This document shows positions 1 to 8,319 of a stretch of 64,000 bases of DNA, in pieces. The stretch is taken from the NCBI RefSeq assembly GCF_963678245.1, contig NZ_OY782767.1:930001-994000 (forward strand), in the 5' to 3' direction. The position numbers and the translations under genes were made by a program. The notes under the pieces are model-generated. The model worked only from the letters and a program-made list of their open reading frames with translations. It did not search any database and was not told where the DNA came from. The DNA is from an uncultured Sunxiuqinia sp. (lineage in GTDB: Bacteria > Bacteroidota > Bacteroidia > Bacteroidales > Prolixibacteraceae). Within the stretch, counting starts at the first letter, position 1. Each line of letters starts with the position of its first letter.

Positions 1-99
1 CAATGGAAAACCATTATTTTCAACCGTTTTCTCCCATCATCAACATTGAATCATTGATTCGTCATGAATAGACATAAAACATACCTTCAATCTGGCAAC

Positions 100-1410
100 T
101 TAGTTAAAGTGAATACCGGCACTAAAACCAATCCAGCCTTTTAAGGTAGTTCGCTTTCCTTTATGCGAGTAGATGGAATAGGGAGCAAAATCGCTTTCAA
201 ATGGTCTACCATCAATAATCTTATTATTGGTAATCATCAGGTTAAAGTTTGGACCGGCAAAAACATCCAAATTATTTCCAATTTTCTTAGTGAAATTAAT
301 TCTGAATTGGTTCAGGTCATTGTAGGTGTTTATCCAGTTTTTGCCCTCGTTAATGTGGTAGCTTATGAGTTCCAGTTGCGTTTTAAATCTTTCGTTATTA
401 ACGATGTGAGTTCCCATTCCATAGCCAAATCCCCAATTGAATTCGTCGCCTAAAAATTGACTGCCAACGGCAAAGATATTATAGAACTTATCCACGCCAA
501 TTTTAAATAGAGCCTGAGTATTTAAGGCTTCACTTGCTGAGATTTCCAATTCATAAAAACCATGCCGAACAATACTTAAAAAGCCAATAGGAAGACCACT
601 CTTAACCGTGTCTGAAACGTTAATAACCCCCAGTTGAAGTCCATCAACTTGCTTGGCAACATTTAGAAATCCGGCTATCTGTGCTCCCTCGGTGGTTCCT
701 TTTGCCAAGTTCGCAAAGCCAGCCAATTGCAATCCTTTGGCATCATTCATCGATATATTGGAGAAACCGGCAATTTGTACTTTCTGCATTTTTTCTTTCG
801 AATAGTTTAAGAATCCAGCTAGCTGTGTGCCATTCACTTCGCCAAGTGTAATATTCGCAAAACCAGTCATCTGAAAAGCCTTGCCATTTCCTTTTACAAT
901 ATTTGCAAAACCTGATCCTTGAATTCCTTGAACATCCTCACAGAAGTTTGCAAAACCGGCCATTTGAAGAGCCAAGGATTTTCCTTTGGTGAAGTTTGCA
1001 AATCCGGCGAATAATAATCCATTGGCTTCAGCATAATTGAAGTTGGCAAAGCCCGCAAATTGAAAACCTCTGGCTACACTTCTGTTAAAATTAGCAAAGC
1101 CCGCAAATTGATAGCCAGTAAAATCGCCGTTTACAAAATTTAGAAATCCGGCAAACTGTGCTCCACGAACAAAATCACGCTCAGTATTTGAGAATGCTGA
1201 AAATTCAAAACCAGCTAGTCCTCCCGAATAGCCTGAAATTAAATTCATCGAAACTTGATTGATACAATTTCCGGCGTTCGTGCCATTGGTACTTACCGGA
1301 GGAAACAATCCGAAAGCGAAAGGTACTTTTTTGTAATTGCCATAGCTTTGAGCAAATAAGTTAGTGATTACAAGTATTGAAATCAACAATGTGAAATAAA
1401 TCTTTTTCAT
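100..1410 (-). CDS. Secreted repeat protein (LA_2272-like surface repeat type)
   Basis: The protein has 436 residues. An N-terminal signal peptide (MKKIYFTLLISILVITNLFAQ) predicts export. Residues from about 85 to 265 are a chain of about 12 units of 18-20 residues, each with the core G-x-Q-x-A-G-F-x-N; variants such as SGFANI and TGFANI occur in the middle. Such a regular Gly/Phe/Asn pattern suggests a beta-solenoid or stacked hairpins. The last 170 residues have alternating hydrophobic strands and end in FSAGIHFN with a C-terminal aromatic, which suits an outer-membrane barrel. The pattern resembles the LA_2272 surface-repeat family by memory. The function is unknown. It stands alone, about 230 bp from the next gene. 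Confidence 0.75.
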   Translation of the reverse strand: MKKIYFTLLISILVITNLFAQSYGNYKKVPFAFGLFPPVSTNGTNAGNCINQVSMNLISGYSGGLAGFEFSAFSNTERDFVRGAQFAGFLNFVNGDFTGYQFAGFANFNRSVARGFQFAGFANFNYAEANGLLFAGFANFTKGKSLALQMAGFANFCEDVQGIQGSGFANIVKGNGKAFQMTGFANITLGEVNGTQLAGFLNYSKEKMQKVQIAGFSNISMNDAKGLQLAGFANLAKGTTEGAQIAGFLNVAKQVDGLQLGVINVSDTVKSGLPIGFLSIVRHGFYELEISASEALNTQALFKIGVDKFYNIFAVGSQFLGDEFNWGFGYGMGTHIVNNERFKTQLELISYHINEGKNWINTYNDLNQFRINFTKKIGNNLDVFAGPNFNLMITNNKIIDGRPFESDFAPYSIYSHKGKRTTLKGWIGFSAGIHFN

Positions 1411-1641
1411 TTGATTATAATTGTTTGTTTTCTATTTCAGTCATGTGGAACTCGCTTCTAGGCTGCCCAATACAGATCAAGTATTCTACCCGTTCGTTTC
1501 ATATCCTGATGGCGTATGAGTTCTCATCTATAATCCTATTGACAGGAGAAAAAGCAAAGGGTTGCAGTTTCAGTAGAAAAAAACTGAAAAAATATAATCA
1601 ATCGAAAGAAGTCGCATCTAAGTTGATCTCCGCTTCATATA

Positions 1642-2857
1642 TTAATTGGCTATTTTATATCGCCAAATATCATTATTGAATCGAATAAATAGATCACCCA
1701 TGTAAATGACTGGATGGGCATATCCATGCATTGCAGGGTAAACTGGTGTTTGAAAGCGACTGACAACATCAAGTCCATCGATTGTTGGTCTGGCCAATAC
1801 GACTTCTGCACTCTCAGTGAAAATATAAAATTTACTGTCGGCCGTGATGAGTGAGCCAGATTTAATTTCGCGGGGCTTGAAAACTTCTTTGCCGGTTTCC
1901 CAGTCTAACACTACCCAATGTTTTTTACGATCGGAAGTACCATAAATTAATCCGTCGATAACGTGTATTCCGGTCATTTTTGAATCAAAATCAGCATTCT
2001 TCCAGAGCGTATCCAGCTGTTGTTTATTATCGCTAATCTCAAACATGACGGAGTCTTCGCCGTATCCGGAAGAGTAAAATATTTGCCCATCTTTATAGAC
2101 TGGTTCATTCGCATGATTGCCTCTTTTCTCGGTTAGAGGATGCTTAATTTTTATTGCTCCGGTTGCCGGATCAAATAACAATCAGGTTAAAATTTAAGTT
2201 GACCGTGGCCAGTGTATTTCCATTGTGCTCAATTAATCGCGAACTGCAATAGGTATTGGTATTACCATCAATCGCTGTTTCCAATACAACTGATCCGTCT
2301 TCTTTATTCAATGCACATAACGAAACCTCTGATCCTCCAGGCTGTACTGTAACATAACTAGGTTTTTACAAACTAAGGGAGATTCGGTGTAACCCCATTT
2401 TACAAGATCTCCACTGTATTTTTTAAAGATATTTACATGCCATATTTTATTACCTGATTTCATGTCGAGGCAGACGAATCTCCATAGGCTCCGGAGTAAT
2501 AGAGCTTTCCATCAACAAGGGTGGAAGTACCCCGAGATCCCGGGAATTTAAAAGTAAAATCCTGACCATATCTAGTTTTCTAGGCCATTTCTCCATCGTG
2601 TTTGAAGTGGTAGATGTAGCCTGTTGAATCGCACATTCCGGCTATAAATATGCCCTCCTCGGTAATGGACGGAGAACCGTAACCTTCTCCAATTCCGGCG
2701 TATGTTTGTTTGATTGGAAGTGAGTCACTGGGACAACTATCCATTAACTTTTTATCTAGGTAGCGCGCGCATCAAAATTAGGACCGTGCCACCGTTGTGA
2801 GTGTCCAAATAATAGTGACGGCAACGCTATCAACAATACAAGTAAAGATCGTTTCAT
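1642..2857 (-). pseudogene. PQQ-type beta-propeller secreted protein, reading frame broken
   Basis: The start at 2857 opens a signal peptide (MKRSLLVLLIALPSLLFGHS) followed by RWHGPNFDA, close to the WRGPNRDG opening of secreted PQQ-like quinoprotein propellers. Propeller blades follow in changing frames: GEGYGSPSITEEGIFIAG, FVCLDMKSGNKIWHVNI, SEVSLCALNKEDGSVV, LLFDPATGAIKIKHPL. Only the last 179 residues (1642-2181) form an open frame. I count about four frameshifts (near 2760, 2465, 2360 and 2170) and one in-frame TAG near 2580. Gain and loss of bases and a substitution are mixed, so this could be true decay or poor consensus. The intact protein would be about 400 residues and periplasmic. 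Confidence 0.75.
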
Positions 2858-2900
2858 GATTGATATTGTTATTTCCCGAAGGTGAATTGAAACATTAAAA

Positions 2901-4805
2901 CTAGTGATTCCACTTATTTACCGCTTCAATATTTTTGTCATTAATCATGTTTTTAGATTCCGGCTTATAAAGAAACTCCAATTCGTCAGCAAAATAATCG
3001 TAAATTTTTCCGCGAACCATTTTTAGCAGTGAGTTTAATAAATGATTTTGCTCGGTAAAGGCCTCCGGTAAAATAACCACTGTCGCAGGTAGCCATCGTT
3101 GTGGAAACATTTCTTCGTATTCACCACCTGTTCGGTATTTATTCAGTTCATCTTGAATGATTCGAATACTAGTCTTATTCCCTTCTTCTGTGCCAGGTCT
3201 AATTCCTTGTTGCTTTAACTCAAGGTTGATAGCTGAAATGTTTGGAACAATCATGCCGCTGGTATATGGATTCTGGTTATTATAGAGCATGCATTGGTCA
3301 ATGAATTTCGACTGATCGACAAATGCTTCTTCGATCCCTTCAGGACTGAACTTTTCACCATCATTTCCAATTAGCAAGCTTTTAAAGCGTCCTAGAACAT
3401 ACAGGAAGCCATCGGTATCAACATAACCCATATCTCCCGTATACAACCAACCATCTTTTATCGTTTCGGCTGTTGCCTGCGGATTATTCCAATAGCCGAG
3501 CATCACGTTGTCGCCTTGAATGATAATTTCACCTTTCTCTCCGGCAGCTAATTCATTTCCTTCATTATCAACAATCTTTAGTTTCATGTGCTTAACAGGC
3601 TTGCCCGATGAACCAAATTTGATCGCATGTAAAGCGTTTGAAGATATAACTGGCGAAGCTTCTGATAAGCCGTAGCCCTGGCACATAGGCATGCCGACAG
3701 CATAGAAAAAACGCTGTAATTCAATATCTAAAAGGGCACCGCCACCAATAAAAAGTTTCAGATTACCACCAAATCCTTCACGTATTTTTGAAAACAAAAT
3801 TTTATCATAAAAAGCCAACAATGGCTTATACATAAAACGCATTCCTTTACCCCTGTCGTGACCAAAACCATTGTATTTATAGGCAATCTCCAATGCATGA
3901 TTAAAAAGCTTTTCAATTGTTTTGCCTTTTTGGCGGATGTTGGTTTCAATTCCTTTTTTGAAATTTTTCGCAACCGCCGGCACGCTCATCAGGATGTAGG
4001 GCTTAATTTCCTGAATGTTTTTAGGGATGTTTTTCAGTGTTTCCATTGGCGTTTTTCCCACCTCAAGAGAGGCTATACTTGCACCATTCGACATTAAACA
4101 GTACAGGCAAGCCGTGTGTGCAAATGAGTGGTCCCACGGTAAAAATGCCAGTGTTTTCCATTCAGATGTAATATTCATTAAGGTGTTAGATTGAATCGTA
4201 TTGGCTGCATAGTTCAAGTGAGACAGCATGATTCCTTTGGGGTCGGCAGTTGTACCTGAAGTATAGGAAATATTTGCCAAATCGTTTGGTTGAATTCCGT
4301 TGTAACTCGCTTCTAGCTCTTCCGGTTTTTCCTCTAAAAATGCGATACCATTTTCAATAATATCAGCATATTGAATATCATTTTCCCCGGCATTCTCCTT
4401 ATGATCGAGATAGATCACTTTTTCAAGATTCGGAAGCTCACTTCGTATTGCCTCTATTTTATCGATTTGTCCTTTTGAAGCGATCACCATTCGGGCTCCG
4501 GAGTGCGCTAAACGAAATTTTAGCTCTCCTGTTTCAAGCTTAACCGACAGAGGCACGTTAACAGCGCCGACATAAAGCATACCCAATTCGCTGATAATCC
4601 ATTCATTTCGTCCTTCAGCAACCAGTCCGATACGTTCTCCTTTTTTTACTCCCATTGCAAAAAAACCAGCAGCAAGTTTTAGAACTTCTTCCCGGGTTTG
4701 TTTGTAGGTTGTTCCTTGATATTCTCCATCTTTCTTCTCCCACAAGTAAATATTTTCAGAGTATTTCTTTACACTCGTTTCGAAGAGCTCAATAATTGTT
4801 TTCAT
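2901..4805 (-). CDS. Long-chain fatty acid--CoA ligase (AMP-forming)
   Basis: This 634-residue ANL-superfamily enzyme activates a fatty acid with ATP to acyl-AMP and then acyl-CoA. The AMP-binding P-loop YTSGTTADPKGIMLSH is at about 181-196, GYGLSEASP (A5) at about 375 and WLYTGDMGY (A7) at about 450, followed by VLGRFKSLLIGNDGEKF. The order and length match the COG1022 (FAA1) long-chain acyl-CoA synthetases. It has no membrane segment. It is monocistronic, with a candidate -7 box TATTTTTG (complement of 4842-4849). The chain-length preference cannot be read from the sequence. Confidence 0.9.
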   Translation of the reverse strand: MKTIIELFETSVKKYSENIYLWEKKDGEYQGTTYKQTREEVLKLAAGFFAMGVKKGERIGLVAEGRNEWIISELGMLYVGAVNVPLSVKLETGELKFRLAHSGARMVIASKGQIDKIEAIRSELPNLEKVIYLDHKENAGENDIQYADIIENGIAFLEEKPEELEASYNGIQPNDLANISYTSGTTADPKGIMLSHLNYAANTIQSNTLMNITSEWKTLAFLPWDHSFAHTACLYCLMSNGASIASLEVGKTPMETLKNIPKNIQEIKPYILMSVPAVAKNFKKGIETNIRQKGKTIEKLFNHALEIAYKYNGFGHDRGKGMRFMYKPLLAFYDKILFSKIREGFGGNLKLFIGGGALLDIELQRFFYAVGMPMCQGYGLSEASPVISSNALHAIKFGSSGKPVKHMKLKIVDNEGNELAAGEKGEIIIQGDNVMLGYWNNPQATAETIKDGWLYTGDMGYVDTDGFLYVLGRFKSLLIGNDGEKFSPEGIEEAFVDQSKFIDQCMLYNNQNPYTSGMIVPNISAINLELKQQGIRPGTEEGNKTSIRIIQDELNKYRTGGEYEEMFPQRWLPATVVILPEAFTEQNHLLNSLLKMVRGKIYDYFADELEFLYKPESKNMINDKNIEAVNKWNH

Positions 4806-4920
4806 TCAAAAAGCGTTTAGTTTTCAACTATCAGTAAGATTCAAAAATACAATTTTTTAGTTCTAATTGGCTTAATTTATTGATAGGCCCAATCCTTCTG
4901 AAGCAAATGTGCATTAAAAA

Positions 4921-4956
4921 TGAAACCCCCAATGCATTTAATCATTGAGGGTTTCA
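4921..4956 (-). terminator. Rho-independent terminator of galM
   Basis: A 14-bp stem with one mismatch (4921-4934 with 4943-4956) encloses an 8-nt loop. On the minus strand it is followed by a run of T (complement of aaaaa just before 4921). It lies 19 bp past the galM stop. Confidence 0.75.
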
Positions 4957-4974
4957 TGATCTGTTGATCGTAGC

Positions 4975-6024
4975 TTATTCGGTTAATCCAAACTTATAAA
5001 CTGTCTGCTCTTTGTATTTTTCGCCAGGAGCAAGTTCGGTAGATGGGAAATTATCATGGTTAGGAGCGTCAGGATAGTGCTGTGTTTCCAGTGCTACTCC
5101 TGCATATTTCCCAAATTTCTTTTTACCATCAATTGTTAGTTCAGGTATCCAATACCCCGTATAAACCTGCATGCCGGGTTGGGTGGTGTACACTTCCAGC
5201 TGACGTCCGCTTTTAGGCTCCTTTAGTCGGCCTGCAAATACAAACTTACCTTCTTCATTGTCTAACACATAATTTAAGTCGTATCCATCAGGAAGGCTGT
5301 CAATGTCTTTTCCAAGTTTTTTGTTCGACGTAAAATCAAATGCTGTTCCTTCAACCGAAACAATATTGCCTGTTGGAATCAGATCGTTGCTTTCCGTTAT
5401 TTTGTTCGCATTTAACTTCAACTCATGATTTTTAATATCCTCTTTTCCTCCCGTAAAATTGAAATAGGAGTGGTTGGTTAAATTCACAATCGTATTTTTA
5501 TCAGTCTCTGCTTCATATTTTATTGACAATTCATTGTCGTTATTCAACGAGTAGATGCAAGTGGTTTTCAAGATGCCGGGATAACCTTCTTCGCCATCGG
5601 CACTGGTATAAGAAAGTCTTACACCAACCTCATCCTTGGTCTCAAATGTTTCAGCCTGCCATAGCTTTTTGTCGAATCCTTCCAATCCGCCATGTAAATG
5701 ATTTGGACCATTATTAACTGCTCCAGAGTATTCAACGCCATCAATGGAATATTTTCCATTGGCGATTCGGTTTCCATGACGTCCGATGAGGGCTCCAAAA
5801 TAGGGATAGTTACCCAGATATTCGTCACTTAAATAATCCTCCAGCGTATCAAAACCACACACAATATTTGTAAGGTTTCCTGCCTTATCCGGCGTTTTTA
5901 CTGAGGTAATTATTGCTCCGTAATTGGTGATATTGATCTCAACATTGTTGTCATTACTCAATGTGAACAGTTCGGCTTGATCTCCGTTTGGAAGATTTCC
6001 AAATGATTTACTGGTTAATTTCAT
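4975..6024 (-). CDS. galM: Aldose 1-epimerase (galactose mutarotase)
   Basis: This 349-residue enzyme interconverts alpha and beta anomers of galactose, feeding alpha-D-galactose to GalK. Visible family motifs are GRHGNRIANG, GPNHLHGG (catalytic His region, about 107-114), NLTNHSYFNFTG (second His, about 177-188) and the general-base Glu in VALETQHYPDAPN (about 308-320). There is no signal peptide, so it should be cytoplasmic. It is transcribed away from the gal regulator, and the shared 136-bp intergenic region holds a candidate operator, so it probably belongs to the same regulon as galT-galK. Confidence 0.95.
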   Translation of the reverse strand: MKLTSKSFGNLPNGDQAELFTLSNDNNVEINITNYGAIITSVKTPDKAGNLTNIVCGFDTLEDYLSDEYLGNYPYFGALIGRHGNRIANGKYSIDGVEYSGAVNNGPNHLHGGLEGFDKKLWQAETFETKDEVGVRLSYTSADGEEGYPGILKTTCIYSLNNDNELSIKYEAETDKNTIVNLTNHSYFNFTGGKEDIKNHELKLNANKITESNDLIPTGNIVSVEGTAFDFTSNKKLGKDIDSLPDGYDLNYVLDNEEGKFVFAGRLKEPKSGRQLEVYTTQPGMQVYTGYWIPELTIDGKKKFGKYAGVALETQHYPDAPNHDNFPSTELAPGEKYKEQTVYKFGLTE

Positions 6025-6062
6025 TCGCTTATTATTTAGATTTACAGATTAATCATAGAGCA

Positions 6063-6070
6063 CAAATTTA
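6063..6070 (-). promoter_or_regulatory. galM promoter -7 box
   Basis: The complement reads TAAATTTG, an exact fit to the Bacteroidota -7 consensus TAnnTTTG. It lies 39 bp before the galM start. The direct-repeat element at 6084-6099 occupies the spacer between this box and the -33 position. No convincing -33 box is visible. Confidence 0.6.
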
Positions 6071-6083
6071 ATAAATGAAACGT

Positions 6084-6099
6084 ACTGGTAGGTACTGGT
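6084..6099. promoter_or_regulatory. Candidate gal operator, site 1 (direct repeat ACTGGT-N4-ACTGGT)
   Basis: ACTGGT occurs twice, 10 bp apart (ACTGGTAGGTACTGGT). This is one helical turn, so both repeats face the same side of the DNA. The same element, inverted, is found at the predicted galT start site (7219-7234). It lies between the divergent galM and regulator promoters, overlapping the region just upstream of each -7 box. The binding protein is inferred to be the adjacent GntR-type regulator. Confidence 0.65.
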
Positions 6100-6122
6100 T
6101 GTTAAAAATTCAATAAAAAATG

Positions 6123-6130
6123 TAATTTTG
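6123..6130 (+). promoter_or_regulatory. -7 box of the gal regulator promoter
   Basis: TAATTTTG matches TAnnTTTG. It lies 30 bp before the GTG start at 6160. A TTG at 6099-6101 is 21 bp upstream, slightly long for the usual 19, and directly abuts operator site 1. Autoregulation is therefore plausible. Confidence 0.5.
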
Positions 6131-6159
6131 AAAAAATTAGCCAAATAAAAATCAAGTTT

Positions 6160-7158
6160 GTGAAAAATATTCAGATTGACGACACTCTTAGTATTCCCAA
6201 ATACCGACAAATTATTAATTCTATTTATCAAGGCATTCTAAACGGGAATTTGAAAGTTGGCGATAAAATTCCATCGTTAAATCAAATATGTGCCGAATTT
6301 GAGCTGTCACGCGATACCGTGATGGTCGCTTTCAATGAGTTAAAAGCCAAAGGGATTATTAATTCTATTCCAGGTAAAGGCTACTACATCAATAGTACCG
6401 AGGTGAATGTTGACCAACGAATTTTCTTGTTGTTTGATGAGTTGAATGCGTTTAAAGAAGATGTTTATACTTCGTTTTTAAATAGTTTGGATACGAAATC
6501 AAACGTTGATATTTATTTCCATCATTTTAATTTTCATGTTTTTAAAGATTTGATCTCGGAGGCTGCCGGTAATTATACATCATTTGTGATTATGCCCGCT
6601 ACTTTCGATCAAACCTCCAATATTATTTCAATTTTGCCCAAGGATAATGTATATATTCTGGATCGTAAAAAGGAAGATTTGACTGAATACCCGGTTATCT
6701 ATCAGGATTTTGAAGAAGATGTATACCGGGCGTTGGAAAATGGAAAAGACTTACTTGAAAAATATCAAAAGCTCGTAATGGTTTTTCCTGGAGGCAAAGA
6801 GCCTGAAGGGAGGATGATTGGATTTGAAAAATTCTGCAAGAAAAACAAAATGAAATATGAAGTCGTTCGAAGTTTGATTGATCGGACGATTGAGAAGGGA
6901 GAGGCCTATTTTGTTCCCTCAGACCGGAATTTGGTTAAGCTGGTGAAAATGGCCGATGCCAATTGTTTTAAATTAGGTGAAGATTTCGGTATTGTTTCTT
7001 TTAATGATACGATGTTGAAGGAAGTTGTTGCCGGGGGAATTACAACTATATCAACCGATTTTCAGTTAATGGGAAAAAATCTGGCCAAAATGATATCAGA
7101 TCGATCTAAAGCGCAAATAAGTAATCCTGCACAGCTAATCCGTAGAAAGTCCCTGTAG
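6160..7158 (+). CDS. GntR-family regulator with periplasmic-binding-protein-like sensor domain
   Basis: This 332-residue protein has an N-terminal GntR winged helix (about 10-75: KYRQIINSIYQGILNG, GDKIPSLNQICAEFELSRDTV, then the wing IPGKGYYI). Its C-terminal half looks like a LacI/periplasmic-binding ligand domain, with strands such as SFVIMPATF, NVYILDRK, LVMVFPGG and GIVSFNDTMLKEVVAGGITTIS. This architecture is common for sugar regulators in Bacteroidota. It lies between galM and galT-galK-porter, so it is inferred to control galactose use, with a galactose-related inducer. The start is GTG at 6160; no ATG is near. Confidence 0.85.
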   Translation: MKNIQIDDTLSIPKYRQIINSIYQGILNGNLKVGDKIPSLNQICAEFELSRDTVMVAFNELKAKGIINSIPGKGYYINSTEVNVDQRIFLLFDELNAFKEDVYTSFLNSLDTKSNVDIYFHHFNFHVFKDLISEAAGNYTSFVIMPATFDQTSNIISILPKDNVYILDRKKEDLTEYPVIYQDFEEDVYRALENGKDLLEKYQKLVMVFPGGKEPEGRMIGFEKFCKKNKMKYEVVRSLIDRTIEKGEAYFVPSDRNLVKLVKMADANCFKLGEDFGIVSFNDTMLKEVVAGGITTISTDFQLMGKNLAKMISDRSKAQISNPAQLIRRKSL

Positions 7159-7207
7159 TATGTTTTATAGCATGTATCTTTAAGGAAATACAAGAAGCAA
7201 TATTCTA

Positions 7208-7215
7208 TAGTTTTG
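7208..7215 (+). promoter_or_regulatory. galT operon promoter -7 box
   Basis: TAGTTTTG is an exact TAnnTTTG box. It lies 37 bp before the galT ATG and 3 bp before operator site 2. The predicted transcription start therefore falls inside the operator. No clear -33 box is visible, so an activator or weak basal promoter is possible. Confidence 0.6.
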
Positions 7216-7218
7216 CCT

Positions 7219-7234
7219 ACCAGTACCCACCAGT
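7219..7234. promoter_or_regulatory. Candidate gal operator, site 2 (ACCAGT-N4-ACCAGT)
   Basis: ACCAGT occurs twice, 10 bp apart. On the minus strand it reads ACTGGTGGGTACTGGT, differing from site 1 at one spacer base (R). It overlaps the predicted start of the galTK mRNA, the classical position for repression. Two sites flanking the regulator gene, about 1.13 kb apart, might also permit looping (inference). Confidence 0.65.
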
Positions 7235-7251
7235 TGGAAAAAGTAAGAAAT

Positions 7252-8304
7252 ATGAAAAAATTTAATAGTCTGGATCACCCGCATAAGCGGTTAAACCCTC
7301 TAACAAACGACTGGGTATTGGTTTCGCCCCATCGTTCGAAAAGGCCCTGGCAAGGGCAAGTTGAGAAAGCAACAATTGATGAACGCCCTAAATACGATCC
7401 CACTTGCTATTTGTGTGCAGGGAATGAGAGGGCAGGAGGTCATAAGAATCCTGATTACAAAGGAACTTTTGTTTTCACCAACGATTTCAGTGCATTGCTA
7501 ACTGATTCACCCAAAGGCGGCGTTGACGAAGGCAGCCTTTTTCAGGCAAAAAGCGAAACAGGCATTTGTAAAGTCATTTGTTTTAGTGATAATCATAGTT
7601 TGACGATTCCAGAGATGGAAGTAGCGGATATTCGTAAGGTAGTTGATGTTTGGTGTGAGCAGTTTGACGAGCTGGGCAGCACAGATTTTATAAACTATGT
7701 GCAGATCTTTGAAAACAAAGGATCTATTATGGGTTGTTCCAATCCTCATCCGCATGGGCAAGTTTGGTCTTCGTCAACTGTTCCGGTTGAGCCGGATAAA
7801 GAGTCGGTAACCCAAAAAGCCTATTTCGAGAAAAATGGAAATACACTTTTAGGTGATTATCTGAAAGCTGAATTGGAAAAGAAAGAGCGGCTGTTAGCTG
7901 AAAATGATCATTTTGTGGCACTGGTTCCTTATTGGGCCGTTTGGCCGTTTGAAACAATGATCATCAGTCGTCGTCCGGTTCAAAATATTCTTCAATTAAC
8001 CGATGAAGAAAAAGATGGTTTGGCGAATATTTATAAGCAACTTACTGTGAAGTACGATAATTTATTTGAAACTTCATTTGCGTATTCAGCCGGATTACAT
8101 CAGGCGCCAACCGACGGCAAAGATTATCCGGAGTGGCACTTGCACATGCATTTTTATCCACCCTTATTGCGTTCGGCCACAGTGAAAAAATTTATGGTGG
8201 GCTACGAAATGCTGGCTATGCCACAACGAGATATTACAGCAGAGCAGGCAGCTCAGCGATTACGAGACTTGTCTGATATACATTATAAAAAAATAAATAA
8301 ATAA
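7252..8304 (+). CDS. galT: Galactose-1-phosphate uridylyltransferase
   Basis: This is the Leloir-pathway enzyme that exchanges UMP between UDP-glucose and galactose-1-phosphate. It has 350 residues from the ATG at 7252. A TTG-initiated extension from 7213 would start inside the -7 box and was not used. The active-site motif NPHPHGQVW is at 164-172, with the nucleophilic His at 168. C52 and C55 (CYLCAGN) fit the metal site of class I GalT, and the C-terminal [12 protein letters not shown] is typical. It is followed after 15 bp by galK. No galE lies in the window, so the epimerase must be encoded elsewhere. Confidence 0.96.
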   Translation: MKKFNSLDHPHKRLNPLTNDWVLVSPHRSKRPWQGQVEKATIDERPKYDPTCYLCAGNERAGGHKNPDYKGTFVFTNDFSALLTDSPKGGVDEGSLFQAKSETGICKVICFSDNHSLTIPEMEVADIRKVVDVWCEQFDELGSTDFINYVQIFENKGSIMGCSNPHPHGQVWSSSTVPVEPDKESVTQKAYFEKNGNTLLGDYLKAELEKKERLLAENDHFVALVPYWAVWPFETMIISRRPVQNILQLTDEEKDGLANIYKQLTVKYDNLFETSFAYSAGLHQAPTDGKDYPEWHLHMHFYPPLLRSATVKKFMVGYEMLAMPQRDITAEQAAQRLRDLSDIHYKKINK

Positions 8305-8319
8305 AAAAATTATAGACTT

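Noticed and set aside
163-453. Open frame antisense to the AGFxN-repeat gene
   Set aside because: It lies entirely within the opposite, well-supported gene and its product has no signal peptide, motif or ribosome site.
600-1180. Repetitive DNA in the first gene as a CRISPR array or satellite
   Set aside because: The repeats are in coding frame, diverged at DNA level and lack uniform spacers.
7213-7251. TTG-initiated N-terminal extension of galT
   Set aside because: The TTG falls inside the -7 box and the operator would be translated; the ATG at 7252 gives a normal GalT N-terminus.
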